From the NCBI GenBank assembly GCA_031553775.1, contig JAVBLA010000043.1, forward strand, positions 1 to 37,345: a stretch of 37,345 nucleotides of DNA. Direction: 5' to 3'. Under the pieces are notes generated by a model. The model had not been told where the DNA came from and did no database searches. It worked only from the letters and a program-made list of their open reading frames with translations. The stretch comes from JAISFI01 sp031553775 (GTDB taxonomy: Bacteria > Bacteroidota > Bacteroidia > Bacteroidales > Azobacteroidaceae). The position numbers were made by a program, and so were the translations under genes. Shown in pieces: positions 8,498 to 17,700 of this stretch (its first letter is position 1; every line of letters begins with the position of its first letter).

Positions 8498-10255
8498 TTA
8501 TTCGAACGGAATCCTGGCCTGTATTTTATCTTGTTTCTTGATGTTGCTTACCATCATCAGGTGACGGAATTCCACTTCGTCCAACATTCCTTTCATGATG
8601 CGCATTTTAGCACCTCCCATGGTTTCTTCGACAAATTTTGTCCAGAAATCTTTCTCTGCAGGATAGTTGACCGTAGAATATTTTTCCAGTCCGGCTTTTT
8701 CTGCTGCAATCGCAATTGCATGATCCAGATTTCCTAACTCATCTACTAATCCGATGGACAAAGCCTGTTCGCCTGTCCACACTCTTCCCTGGGCAATAGA
8801 ATCTATCTGCGCTTTGGTTTTGTTTCTTCCTTCGGAGCAACGGGTAAGGAATACATCATAGAAATTTTCAACATATCCCTGTATCAAAGCTTTTTCATCT
8901 GTGCGCATCTGGCGGGAAGGATCTCCCATGTCGGCGAAAGTATTGGTTTTCACCACATCGGAAGTAAGTCCTATTTTGCCATACAAACCTTCAAAATTCG
9001 GAAACATTCCGAAAACACCGATAGACCCGGTAATAGTGGTCGGTTCAGCAATGATCCGGTCGGCCGCACAGGCAATATAATATCCTCCCGAAGCCGCCAC
9101 ATTTCCCATGGAAACGATCACCGGTTTTTCTTTTTTCAGTTCAACAACCTCTTTCCATATCTGTTCCGACATATAGCCGCTTCCTCCGGGGGAATTGATC
9201 CGGAAAACTACAGCTTTCACGTTCTCATCTTTTTTCAGTTTGCGTAATTCATCTACATATTCTTTATCGGAAATCACGCTGTTCCCAGGAAATAAACCGG
9301 TACTGGCTTCCGTAATTTCACCTTCGGCAAACAAAACGGCAATTTTTTCTTTCTGTTCTTTTTTATTTTTGAAAGCAAGTGTTTTCAGGTCGCTTACCAA
9401 AGCAACATTGACATCTTCCACTTCTAATCTTTTCTCGAAATATTCTTCTACTTCAGGAACATAGAGCAGGGAGTCTACCAGGCCCAACTCGATCAGTTTT
9501 TCCGGAGAAGAAAAACTGACACCCTGGTTAATCAGGTCATTCAGACTTTCAGTAGTAGTATTCCGGCCTTCAGCAATACCTGCCAATACATTTTTCCAGA
9601 TGCTACCGACATACGAAGTTACCTGTTCCCGGTTGGCATCGCTCATTTTATCCAACATAAAAGGTTCTACAGCCGATTTGAAAGTTCCGACTTTGAAAAT
9701 TTCCATTTTGACACCCAATTTATCCAAAAGGCCTTTATAGAAAGTAGGAAGAGCAGCCATCCCGTGTAAGTCTACCATTCCCACAGGATTCAGGAATACT
9801 TTATCTGCAACACTAGATACGTAGTAACAACCCTGGGTATAGGTTTCCCCGTATGCAATGACAAATTTCCCACTGTCTTTGAAATCTTTCAGCGCTTTAC
9901 GGATTGTTTCTAAAGATGCCGTACCTGCAGAAAATGTTACATCATTTTTGATATAAATACCTTTGATTTCGTCATTTTCTTTTGCTTTTTTAATGGCATC
10001 GGTGATATCTGTTACCGATTGTTGGGTATTAACCTCGCTGAATAATCCCTCAAACGGATCACTGATTGTCCGGTCGTTCAGGGAACCTTTCAGCTCAATT
10101 TTCAGCACGGTATTTTTCTGAGGCTTGTACTGTGCGGAAGATCCCGATCCTGCCAGCATTACAATCAACATGAAAAAAGAAAGGAAGGAGAGTAAAACAG
10201 AAGCTACGGTGACTCCTAATGCGGAGGCGAACACCATTTTAAGGAAATCTTTCAT
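8498..10255 (-). CDS. sppA: Signal peptide peptidase SppA, long (67K) form
   Basis: This 585-residue S49-family serine protease degrades cleaved signal peptides in the cytoplasmic membrane. An N-terminal membrane anchor (about residues 5-35) precedes two tandem S49 domains. The catalytic dyad is split between them as in E. coli SppA: Lys193 in the first (VGTFKSAVEPF) and Ser389 in the second (GNVAASGGYYIACAAD). The FRINSPGGSG motif sits before the nucleophile. The frame extends 15 codons upstream of 10255, but that part is built from heptamer repeats and places extra residues before the anchor, so the ATG at 10255 is preferred. Confidence 0.93.
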   Translation of the reverse strand: MKDFLKMVFASALGVTVASVLLSFLSFFMLIVMLAGSGSSAQYKPQKNTVLKIELKGSLNDRTISDPFEGLFSEVNTQQSVTDITDAIKKAKENDEIKGIYIKNDVTFSAGTASLETIRKALKDFKDSGKFVIAYGETYTQGCYYVSSVADKVFLNPVGMVDLHGMAALPTFYKGLLDKLGVKMEIFKVGTFKSAVEPFMLDKMSDANREQVTSYVGSIWKNVLAGIAEGRNTTTESLNDLINQGVSFSSPEKLIELGLVDSLLYVPEVEEYFEKRLEVEDVNVALVSDLKTLAFKNKKEQKEKIAVLFAEGEITEASTGLFPGNSVISDKEYVDELRKLKKDENVKAVVFRINSPGGSGYMSEQIWKEVVELKKEKPVIVSMGNVAASGGYYIACAADRIIAEPTTITGSIGVFGMFPNFEGLYGKIGLTSDVVKTNTFADMGDPSRQMRTDEKALIQGYVENFYDVFLTRCSEGRNKTKAQIDSIAQGRVWTGEQALSIGLVDELGNLDHAIAIAAEKAGLEKYSTVNYPAEKDFWTKFVEETMGGAKMRIMKGMLDEVEFRHLMMVSNIKKQDKIQARIPFE

Positions 10256-10264
10256 ACTTAAATA

Positions 10265-10292
10265 AATTGATAAATGAAAATTGAAAATTGAA
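10265..10292. repeat. Tandem 7-bp repeats upstream of sppA
   Basis: Units AATTGAT, AAATGAA, AATTGAA, AATTGAA end 10 bp upstream of the sppA start. They resemble the tract before the TonB receptor gene. Confidence 0.65.
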
Positions 10293-10361
10293 AATGGCAC
10301 GTTATTTTCATGTTTTAGGAAATATACATGGACATTTCAATTATATCTGACTATAAGATGA

Positions 10362-10369
10362 CAAATGTA
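10362..10369 (-). promoter_or_regulatory. Candidate -7 element for sppA
   Basis: TACATTTG on the minus strand matches TAnnTTTG exactly, 107 bp before the sppA start. I see no matching -33 element, so this is weak. Confidence 0.3.
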
Positions 10370-10381
10370 GTAATTTTTTCG

Positions 10382-11563
10382 TTAAAAAGCTTCATTGAAG
10401 TTAAAATAGAATCCTTTGCTGTCTTTACCTAATCCGAAATCTAATCTTACTGCCATTCTGGGCTGTACTTCCAGGCGGTAGCCGATTCCGAAGTTAGGCA
10501 GCCAGTCTTTGAATTCCAGATCCGGGGCAATCGAACCTCCGGCTACCCATCCAATCACTCCGTGACGACTCCGGGTACCGTCGCTTTTATAAAAAGAATG
10601 CCTGTATTCAGCTATACCGAACAGCATGGATTTGTCGCGGTACTGTCCCCAGAGATATCCTCGCAAGTCAAAAGGTGTTCCCAATTGCGACATTTCCCCG
10701 TATGGTACCTGATCGGTAGCAAAACGCCCCCTGACTTGCAGGGCAAGGGTTTGTCCCGGTTTAAATACCTGTATATAATGCCTGGCATCCAGGTTGATTA
10801 CCTGGTAATTATTTTCTCCTCCGAGATAATGTCCGTAAACCATTACCTGTGCCAGTAAATACCAGCCTTTCCAGGCATTGACGGCAACATCGCGTGTATC
10901 GATCATAGCATGAATACCCAAACCGGCATTGAATGGACGGTCGTTATACATCAGGTAGTTCGGATCATTCGCTACCACATAACTAGGATCTTTCCCATGG
11001 GTGTAATTCAGATCCAACGCACCTCCGGCAAAAAATCCCGGACGGAATTGCCAGAATACCTGCGGATTTACCTGAAACCACATCCGGTCGTAAGCTGTAG
11101 TGGTATCCGATTTCGGGACATACCGGCCGGCATCATAGCCTATTCCGAAATAATTATCCGGCATGTTCTTGAACCAGATATCGGCATTGACTCTTAAGTT
11201 ATTATTAAGCCAATAGGTAGTCATCTTGGAAGAAACGAAAAATGCCCCGCTACTGCTAAAACCAATGGTTACCGGGGCAGAAGAACGTTGTAGACCTTGC
11301 TCTTCCGGTTTGGTTTTAAAGGAGAATAATGCTCCTCCTGCAATGCTGAAACCTAATTCCGGAGTATATCCGGGACCAATCACCGGTGTGATCAACATTT
11401 TTCCTTCCTGTTCTTTTTTCTTATTGTTCTGTTGCCATTTTTTGAACCAGGAAAGATGTTGGGTAGTATCTTGTTGTGATGCTGTCTCTTGTGCATAGAC
11501 TATGCTTGCCGGAAATATGAATACCAGCAGCAAAAAGATGATAAATCGCATTTGTTTTTTCAT
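10382..11563 (-). CDS. Omp85/BamA-TamA-like outer membrane beta-barrel protein
   Basis: A signal peptide (about residues 1-24, cut after IVYAQ) is followed by a short polar linker and a roughly 330-residue region. That region is rich in alternating hydrophobic and aromatic strands and ends in phenylalanine (FNFNEAF), as outer membrane barrels do. VIGPGYTPELGFSIAGGALF, DTRDVAVNAWKGWYL, the YGEMSQLGTPFDLRGYLWGQ region and GIGYRLEVQPRMAVRLDFG match the barrel domain of surface-antigen (D15/Omp85) proteins. POTRA domains are absent, so it is not BamA itself; patatin-associated or stand-alone barrels of this kind are common in Bacteroidota. The specific role is unknown. It is followed by sppA after 126 bp. 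Confidence 0.8.
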   Translation of the reverse strand: MKKQMRFIIFLLLVFIFPASIVYAQETASQQDTTQHLSWFKKWQQNNKKKEQEGKMLITPVIGPGYTPELGFSIAGGALFSFKTKPEEQGLQRSSAPVTIGFSSSGAFFVSSKMTTYWLNNNLRVNADIWFKNMPDNYFGIGYDAGRYVPKSDTTTAYDRMWFQVNPQVFWQFRPGFFAGGALDLNYTHGKDPSYVVANDPNYLMYNDRPFNAGLGIHAMIDTRDVAVNAWKGWYLLAQVMVYGHYLGGENNYQVINLDARHYIQVFKPGQTLALQVRGRFATDQVPYGEMSQLGTPFDLRGYLWGQYRDKSMLFGIAEYRHSFYKSDGTRSRHGVIGWVAGGSIAPDLEFKDWLPNFGIGYRLEVQPRMAVRLDFGLGKDSKGFYFNFNEAF

Positions 11564-11652
11564 TTGGAAGAAAAATTAATAATAGATTTCCAATTAATTA
11601 ACAAATTAACAATTTATCCGGGCAATTTGTTGTAGGGCATGTCGAGGATGTG

Positions 11653-14600
11653 TCAAATAATATTTGCACTCAGCCAGATACGCGCATCCTTTTCCGTAAC
11701 GCCCCGCGCTGCCGCATATTTCTTTAACTGTTCCTCAGATATGTGCCCGACAGCAAAATAAGATGCCTGTGGATGTGCAAAATAAAACCCGCTGACAGTC
11801 GCTGTAGGATACATCGCTCCATGCTCGGTAAGAGTCACTCCTATCCTACTCAGATCTAATAATTTATCTAAATCGAAATTAACCGATTGGTCGGGAATGG
11901 ACGGATAGCCCACAGCCGGGCGAATCCCCTGATAATTGACTTTGAAGATTTCTTTGGAAGATAAATTTTCTTCCGGAGCATATCCCCAATATTCCATCCT
12001 TGTTTTATAATGCAGGTATTCTGCCGCCGCTTCGGCCAAACGATCGCAAAGACTCTTCAATAAAATCACCTGGTATTCGTTCCCTTCCGATTCGTATTTC
12101 TTCAAAAGGTTTTCGATCCCGTGACCGGCGGTAACGGCAAAAGCGCCGAGATAATCGGTTTTTCCAGTTTCTTCCGGCAGGATATAATCGGCCAGTGACT
12201 TATGATAACCGGTATCTTTTTTATCCTGCTGACGAAGCATCGGTATCTGCAGGTTATTCAACACCACAACTTCATCCCGGCTGAAAGCTTCAAAAAAACC
12301 ATAAACAGCCTTGATCAGGTTGAAATCCTGGTCTTCCGCCAGGTACTGCAATAGCCGGTCGGCATCCTTATATAATTGCATGGCTTCGGATGCTTTGGCC
12401 CGTTCCGCTTCCGGAAAGGAAGCCAGCCATTCTGCACGGCAGGAATCACAACCTTCTATGGAGGCGATTTCTCCGAATTTTCCAAAAAGTTTCCAGGTGA
12501 CGAAGAAATAATTCCAGTTGATAAACGGAATTACTTCCTGCAAAGGAATATTTTCAATGACCCGGATACCCCGATCCCGGGGAACCGGAGCCTTGTAAGC
12601 ACTCCAATCGATAGGTTCCCTGTTTTTCCGGGCATCCTCCAGAGAAAGCGTTTCTGTTTTCTTCTGATTGAAACTTTCCCGGATTTTGTTGTACTCTTCC
12701 CGGATCTCATCCGCAAAGGCCTTTCCATTTTCCGGATGCAGAATCTTTGCTGCAATCAGGGCACTTTGTGAAGCATCTTTTACATATATCACCGGATGGG
12801 AATATTTAGGTGCTATTTTCACTGCCGTATGTACTTTGGATGTCGTAGCTCCTCCTATAAATAACGGTATCTGCAAACCTGCTTTTTCCATAGATTCAGC
12901 CACATGGCACATCTCTTCCAAGGAAGGGGTGATCAACCCGCTTAAACCTACAATATCAGGTTTGATTTCCAATGCTTTACGGATAATTTCTTCGGTGGGT
13001 ACCATTACACCCAAGTCGATTACCTCATAGTTATTACAAGCCATCACGACACCCACAATATTTTTACCGATATCATGCACATCACCTTTAACTGTAGCTA
13101 TCAGCATTTTACCTGCTGAATGACTATCCCCCGGTTGTTTTTCCGATTCTATAACCGGTTGAAGAATGGAAACTGCTTTTTTCATTGTCCGGGCTGTTTT
13201 AACCACCTGAGGCAAGAACATTTTCCCTTCTCCGAAAAGGATACCGACTTTATTCATACCGGACATCAGAGGTCCGTCGATAATATGGATGGCACGCGGA
13301 TACACACGAATGGCTTCCTCCAGGTCTTCTTCCAGAAAATCACCGATTCCCTTCATCAAGGCATATTCCAGACGTTCTTCCAGGGAATGGGTTCTCCAGA
13401 TTTGCGTATCGATAACTGCAGCAGACGATTCTCCCGCAGTATTTTTCAGTTCTTCGGCTTTGGCTATCAGTTTTTCAGTTGCGTCGGGATGCCGGTTTAG
13501 TACCACATCTTCTACTAATTCTCTTATATCAGAAGGAATTTCTTCATAGAGAACACTTTCCGACGGGTTAACAATACCCATATCCATTCCGTTTTTCACG
13601 GCATGGTACAGGAATATGGAGTGCATCACTTCCCGGATATAATTATTTCCCCGGAAGGAAAAAGACAGGTTGCTCACTCCTCCGCTGACTCTTGCCTGTG
13701 GAAGGTTTTCTTTGATCCAGGCGGTTGCACGGAGAAAATCATTTCCATAGTCATAATGCTCTTCCATTCCGGTGGCAATAGCCAATATATTCGGGTCAAA
13801 AATAATATCCGACGGGCAATATCCGGCCTTTTCCGTCAACAGGTGGTACGCCCGGTTGCAAATTTCGATTTTCCGCTCGAAAGAATCCGCCTGTCCCTTT
13901 TCATCAAAAGCCATCACTACTACCGCAGCACCATACCGGCGGATCTTACGGGCAGATTCCAGGAACTTTTCTTCTCCTTCTTTCAGACTGATAGAATTGA
14001 CAATACATTTACCCTGCACACATTTCAATCCGGCTTCGATGACTTCCCATTTAGAGCTGTCGATCATCAATGGAACACGTGCAATATCGGGTTCGGAAGC
14101 AACCAAATGAAGGAAAACGGTCATTTCTTCCTGAGTATCCAATAAACCGTCGTCCATATTGATATCCAGCACCTGAGCTCCATCTTCCACTTGTTTGCGG
14201 GCAATGGAAAGGGCTTCTTCGTAATTCTTCTCTTTAATTAAACGGAGAAACTTACGGGAACCGGCCACATTGCACCTCTCCCCTATATTTAGAAAATTAT
14301 TTTCAGGCTTGACCTCCAGTAGTTCCAGTCCTGAAAGACGGAGGCAATCAGACACAACAGCCGGTAAATGCGGGGCAGCGCCCTTCACCAATGCTTTGTA
14401 TGTTGCAATATGTGCCGGGGTAGTTCCACAACATCCCCCCAGGATATTTACCAGACCTTCTTCTATATATTCTTTGATCTGTACCGCCATTTTATCCGGT
14501 GTTTCATCATATTCACCGAAACGGTTAGGCAAACCGGCATTAGGATAGGCACTGATGTAATAAGGTGCTGTTTCTCCCAGTTCCCTGATAAACGGTTTCA

Positions 14601-15351
14601 TATCGGCTGCACCGAAAGAACAATTCAGGCCGACTGACAGCACATCTGCATGTTGTATGGAAGCCAGGAAAGCGCCTAATGTCTGCCCGGCCAATGTTCT
14701 TCCGCTCCTGTCGGAAATCGTTACCGAAAGCATCAGCGGAATCTTCTTACCGGTTTCTTCGAAAACCTCTTCCGCAGCATAAATAGCTGCTTTGGCATTT
14801 AGGGTATCAAATATGGTTTCAATTAAAAGGATATCGATACCTCCTTCTAACAAGGCATCGATCTGTTCCTTATAAGCCGATCGCAATTCATCAAATGTAA
14901 CAGCCCGGTAGGCCGGATCGGATACATCCGGGCTCATAGAGGCCGATTTGGTAGTCGGGCCGATAGAACCCGCTACAAACAATGGCTTTTCCGGATGTTT
15001 CCTGTGATACTCGTTCACTGCTTCCCGGGCAACTTTCGCTGCCGCCAGATTCAACTCCCGGATACAATCCTGCAAGCCATAATCTTCCATGGAAACGGCA
15101 TTCGAACTGAAAGAATTGGTTTCGATAATATCCGCTCCTGCTTCCAGATACTGCAAATGGATGTTTTTGATTACATCCGGACGGGTGATACTCAACATAT
15201 CATTGTTACCTTTCATCATTTTTTCCGATGTAGCAAAACGCTCACCCCGGAAATCCTCTTCGGTAAGTTTGAAAGTCTGAATCATGGACCCCATCGCCCC
15301 ATCCAAAATAAGAATACGCTCTTTAAGAAGTTCAGTCAGTTTATTCGCCAT
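11653..15351 (-). CDS. metH: Cobalamin-dependent methionine synthase
   Basis: This 1232-residue enzyme transfers a methyl group from methyltetrahydrofolate through cobalamin to homocysteine. All four modules are present. The homocysteine-binding barrel spans about residues 5-325, with zinc ligands Cys244 in LNCSFGA and Cys307/Cys308 in GGCCGT. The pterin-binding barrel spans about 350-610. The cobalamin domain spans about 650-890, with the axial His759 in GDVHDIGKN. The C-terminal activation domain spans about 900-1232 and ends with the usual HPQASYFAVGHISEEQL region. The length matches the E. coli enzyme. It diverges from kdsC across a 179-bp gap. I found no cobalamin riboswitch in that gap, so any B12 control is not visible here. 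Confidence 0.97.
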   Translation of the reverse strand: MANKLTELLKERILILDGAMGSMIQTFKLTEEDFRGERFATSEKMMKGNNDMLSITRPDVIKNIHLQYLEAGADIIETNSFSSNAVSMEDYGLQDCIRELNLAAAKVAREAVNEYHRKHPEKPLFVAGSIGPTTKSASMSPDVSDPAYRAVTFDELRSAYKEQIDALLEGGIDILLIETIFDTLNAKAAIYAAEEVFEETGKKIPLMLSVTISDRSGRTLAGQTLGAFLASIQHADVLSVGLNCSFGAADMKPFIRELGETAPYYISAYPNAGLPNRFGEYDETPDKMAVQIKEYIEEGLVNILGGCCGTTPAHIATYKALVKGAAPHLPAVVSDCLRLSGLELLEVKPENNFLNIGERCNVAGSRKFLRLIKEKNYEEALSIARKQVEDGAQVLDINMDDGLLDTQEEMTVFLHLVASEPDIARVPLMIDSSKWEVIEAGLKCVQGKCIVNSISLKEGEEKFLESARKIRRYGAAVVVMAFDEKGQADSFERKIEICNRAYHLLTEKAGYCPSDIIFDPNILAIATGMEEHYDYGNDFLRATAWIKENLPQARVSGGVSNLSFSFRGNNYIREVMHSIFLYHAVKNGMDMGIVNPSESVLYEEIPSDIRELVEDVVLNRHPDATEKLIAKAEELKNTAGESSAAVIDTQIWRTHSLEERLEYALMKGIGDFLEEDLEEAIRVYPRAIHIIDGPLMSGMNKVGILFGEGKMFLPQVVKTARTMKKAVSILQPVIESEKQPGDSHSAGKMLIATVKGDVHDIGKNIVGVVMACNNYEVIDLGVMVPTEEIIRKALEIKPDIVGLSGLITPSLEEMCHVAESMEKAGLQIPLFIGGATTSKVHTAVKIAPKYSHPVIYVKDASQSALIAAKILHPENGKAFADEIREEYNKIRESFNQKKTETLSLEDARKNREPIDWSAYKAPVPRDRGIRVIENIPLQEVIPFINWNYFFVTWKLFGKFGEIASIEGCDSCRAEWLASFPEAERAKASEAMQLYKDADRLLQYLAEDQDFNLIKAVYGFFEAFSRDEVVVLNNLQIPMLRQQDKKDTGYHKSLADYILPEETGKTDYLGAFAVTAGHGIENLLKKYESEGNEYQVILLKSLCDRLAEAAAEYLHYKTRMEYWGYAPEENLSSKEIFKVNYQGIRPAVGYPSIPDQSVNFDLDKLLDLSRIGVTLTEHGAMYPTATVSGFYFAHPQASYFAVGHISEEQLKKYAAARGVTEKDARIWLSANII

Positions 15352-15370
15352 AACAAGTAAATTTACCCGG

Positions 15371-15416
15371 CAAAGTTAATCAAATTTAGTGGAATGACAT
15401 TTTTTTCTTACCTTTG
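15371..15416. promoter_or_regulatory. Divergent candidate -7 elements for metH and kdsC
   Basis: TAACTTTG on the minus strand (15378-15371) and TACCTTTG on the plus strand (15409-15416) both fit TAnnTTTG and point outward towards metH and kdsC. Matching -33 elements are not clear. Confidence 0.4.
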
Positions 15417-15420
15417 ACAA

Positions 15421-15528
15421 AAGAATTAAGAATTAAGAGTTAAGAATTTTAAAAAACTCCGCATAACTCAGTGAAATTAACTCCTGCGAATTCTTAGTTC
15501 TTAGTTTTTAGTTCTTAGTTTTTAGTTC
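15421..15528. repeat. Paired 7-bp repeat tracts in the kdsC leader
   Basis: AAGAATT, AAGAATT, AAGAGTT, AAGAATT (15421-15448) is followed later by TTAGTTC, TTAGTTT, TTAGTTC, TTAGTTT, TTAGTTC (15494-15528), which ends two bases before the kdsC ATG. The two tracts are roughly complementary and could fold on each other in the transcript, hiding the start. Confidence 0.75.
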
Positions 15529-15530
15529 TT

Positions 15531-16052
15531 ATGAGTAACATCAATTACGACTTACAGCAAATCAAAGGAATCGTCTTCGACGTCGACGGAGTTCTGTCGG
15601 CCGATTGTATTCCGTTGCATCCATCAGGAGAACCGATGCGCATGGTGAATATCAAAGACGGATATGCCCTTCAGTTAGCGGCGAAATGTGGTTATCAACT
15701 GGGGATTATCACCGGAGGGTTTACCAATGCCGTACGCATCCGTTTCGAGATGCTGGGTTTCCAGCATATTTATATGAAATCGAGCATTAAAAAGATCGAT
15801 TTTGCGGATTTCATGGAAAAGACCGGGCTTCAACCGGAAGAAATAGCTTATGTAGGTGATGATATACCCGATTATGAAGTAATGCAAATGGCCGGGCTTC
15901 CGGTCTGTCCGGCAGATGCAGCGCCCGAGATTAAAGCCATTGCCCGGTACATCTCCCATAAAAGAGGAGGAGAAGGTGTAGGCAGGGATGTAATTGAACA
16001 AATCATGAAAGCACAAGGTAGATGGATGAATGGGGAGGCATTCGGATGGTAA
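15531..16052 (+). CDS. kdsC: KDO 8-phosphate phosphatase (HAD family)
   Basis: This 173-residue enzyme removes phosphate from 3-deoxy-D-manno-octulosonate 8-phosphate in LPS core synthesis. The HAD nucleophile motif is GIVFDVDGVLS (Asp17 and Asp19). The second motif Thr lies in LGIITGG, and the metal-binding acidic pair is in YVGDDIPDYEVM. The short capless form and length fit the KdsC subfamily. YrbI-like phosphatases acting on related sugars are the alternative. It is the first gene of a plus-strand run; its stop overlaps the next start. Confidence 0.88.
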   Translation: MSNINYDLQQIKGIVFDVDGVLSADCIPLHPSGEPMRMVNIKDGYALQLAAKCGYQLGIITGGFTNAVRIRFEMLGFQHIYMKSSIKKIDFADFMEKTGLQPEEIAYVGDDIPDYEVMQMAGLPVCPADAAPEIKAIARYISHKRGGEGVGRDVIEQIMKAQGRWMNGEAFGW

Positions 16053-16792
16053 CAAAGGAATTTAAAAAAACACCCATAGAAAACCGGGAACGGATCCTGC
16101 CGGTACAGGGAGCATATAATGTAAGAGACCTGGGAGGTTATCAAACCGGTGATGGAAAAACAGTCTGTTGGGGTAAAATCTTTCGTTCGGGCGACCTGGA
16201 TAAACTAACAAAAGACGATTTGGAATATTTCAACCGTTTATCGATACGCACCTACATCGATTTCCGGGAATCTACCGAAATAGCTGCCGCACCGGATAAA
16301 ACGCCTTCGTCTCTTTTACATGCGTACAATTTATCCATCGATGCCGGTAATATGATCGATATGCATACATTCTCCGCTGAACACCCGGAAGAAATCATGG
16401 AAGAGATCAACCGGCTGCTGGTTAAAAGTTTTCAGCATATTTACCGGGAATTTTTCGAAATCCTTGCAGATACATCCAATATTCCTTTACTTTTCCATTG
16501 CACTGCAGGCAAGGACCGCACAGGGTTTGCTGCTGCCTTGTTTTTATCGGCATTAGGCGTGGACAGGGAAACAATTATTGAAGATTATATGCTTTCTGCC
16601 GGAGCTCTCGAGGAAAAGTACGCTATTGAAATAGAACGATATCCGCAATTGACCCCGTTTATGACCGTCAGGCGCTCTTATATAGAAGCTGCCTTCGATG
16701 TAATAGACCGGGACTTCGGAGGTATGGAAAATTACCTGACCCGGAATTTAGGTATCGACACCGTTCAAATGAAAGCGATGTATACGGAATAA
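16046..16792 (+). CDS. Tyrosine-protein phosphatase family protein
   Basis: A 248-residue member of the bacterial tyrosine/lipid phosphatase family (Y_phosphatase3 type). The N-terminal VRDLGGYQTGDGKTVCWGKI and IFRSGDLDKL are family signatures. The P-loop HCTAGKDRTG carries the catalytic Cys and Arg of the CxxxxxR motif. The C-terminal part (PFMTVRRSYIEAAFDVI) is helical. The substrate may be phosphotyrosine, phosphoinositide-like lipid or a sugar phosphate. The longer frame from 16022 is unlikely: GGGGAGG at 16032-16038 sits 7 bases before the ATG at 16046. This start overlaps the kdsC stop by 7 bp. Confidence 0.85.
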   Translation: MVTKEFKKTPIENRERILPVQGAYNVRDLGGYQTGDGKTVCWGKIFRSGDLDKLTKDDLEYFNRLSIRTYIDFRESTEIAAAPDKTPSSLLHAYNLSIDAGNMIDMHTFSAEHPEEIMEEINRLLVKSFQHIYREFFEILADTSNIPLLFHCTAGKDRTGFAAALFLSALGVDRETIIEDYMLSAGALEEKYAIEIERYPQLTPFMTVRRSYIEAAFDVIDRDFGGMENYLTRNLGIDTVQMKAMYTE

Positions 16793-16804
16793 TCTTTTTT
16801 TTCG

Positions 16805-16812
16805 TAGATTTG
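16805..16812 (+). promoter_or_regulatory. Candidate -7 element before the M23 peptidase gene
   Basis: TAGATTTG fits TAnnTTTG. Transcription would begin near 16819, 12 bases before the ATG at 16831. This argues against the TTG start at 16810, which would lie inside the promoter. Confidence 0.45.
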
Positions 16813-16830
16813 CAGTTTCAATTCGACCGG

Positions 16831-17700
16831 ATGCCGAAAAAAGGATTCAGAAAACAGACTTTCTGGAAAAAAATACGTTTCAAGTATAAGCTTTCCATTC
16901 TCAACGAAAATACGCTGGAAGAAGCGTTTTCCCTGAGATTGTCGGGACTGTCGGCTTTTCTGATTGTGGGGGTTTTCAGCTTTATTATTATTGCCCTGAC
17001 GTCTGTCATCATCATCAGTACTCCGATCCGGAATTATCTGCCCGGCTACTTAGATGTGGAAATCCAAAATGAAATGATATCGCAGACGCTCAAAGCGGAC
17101 TCCCTGGAACAGGTAATTAACTCCAGAAACTTGTATTTCAAGAATTTAGGAGGCATTTTAAGAGGTGATCTGCCGGTGGAAGCCGCCAAAGATATCGATT
17201 CCTTAAAGATTGTCAATGCCGATTCGATTAATCTGGAAAAATCCAAAGAATCTGCCGGTTTCGTTAAAAAATACGAAGAAGAAGGAAAATACAACCTATC
17301 GTCTATCTCTCGTACAGTTGTGCCTGATGGAAAATCATTTTACCGTCCGGTAAAAGGGATGGTCTCGTCTAAGTTCAACGAAAGGGAAAGACATTATGGA
17401 GTAGATATTGCATCCGATCCGAAAGAAAGTGTCCTGGCTACTTTAGACGGCACCATTATTTTCGCCGGTTTCGATCCCAATGCAGGTTATATCGTTCAAA
17501 TGCAGCATAAAAACGGATTTATTTCCGTCTACAAGCATAATGCCATCCTCCTGAAAAAGCAGGGAGATACAGTCAGGGCCGGAGAGGCCATCGCCCTGGT
17601 GGGAAATACCGGAAGCCTGTCGACCGGTACGCACCTGCATTTTGAACTGTGGGACAAAGGCAAACCGGTCGATCCGGAAATATATATCGTATTCAAATGA
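16831..17700 (+). CDS. M23-family murein endopeptidase, membrane-anchored
   Basis: A 289-residue protein with a basic cytoplasmic N-terminus, one membrane segment (about residues 43-70, FLIVGVFSFIIIALTSVIII), a periplasmic helical linker, and a C-terminal lysostaphin-type metallopeptidase domain. The zinc-binding signatures are complete: HYGVDIAS (HxxxD) and THLHFELW (HxH). The CTLDGTI-like VLATLDGTIIFAGFDP and LVGNTGSLSTGTHLHF stretches are typical of M23 domains that cut peptidoglycan cross-links during growth. Its stop overlaps the dxr start as ATGA, indicating coupled translation. Confidence 0.9.
   Translation: MPKKGFRKQTFWKKIRFKYKLSILNENTLEEAFSLRLSGLSAFLIVGVFSFIIIALTSVIIISTPIRNYLPGYLDVEIQNEMISQTLKADSLEQVINSRNLYFKNLGGILRGDLPVEAAKDIDSLKIVNADSINLEKSKESAGFVKKYEEEGKYNLSSISRTVVPDGKSFYRPVKGMVSSKFNERERHYGVDIASDPKESVLATLDGTIIFAGFDPNAGYIVQMQHKNGFISVYKHNAILLKKQGDTVRAGEAIALVGNTGSLSTGTHLHFELWDKGKPVDPEIYIVFK

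Noticed and set aside
15352..15530. A cobalamin riboswitch upstream of metH
   Set aside because: The 179-bp gap holds heptamer repeats and two -7 elements; I could not find a B12-box-like motif, and the space is small for this riboswitch with a divergent promoter.
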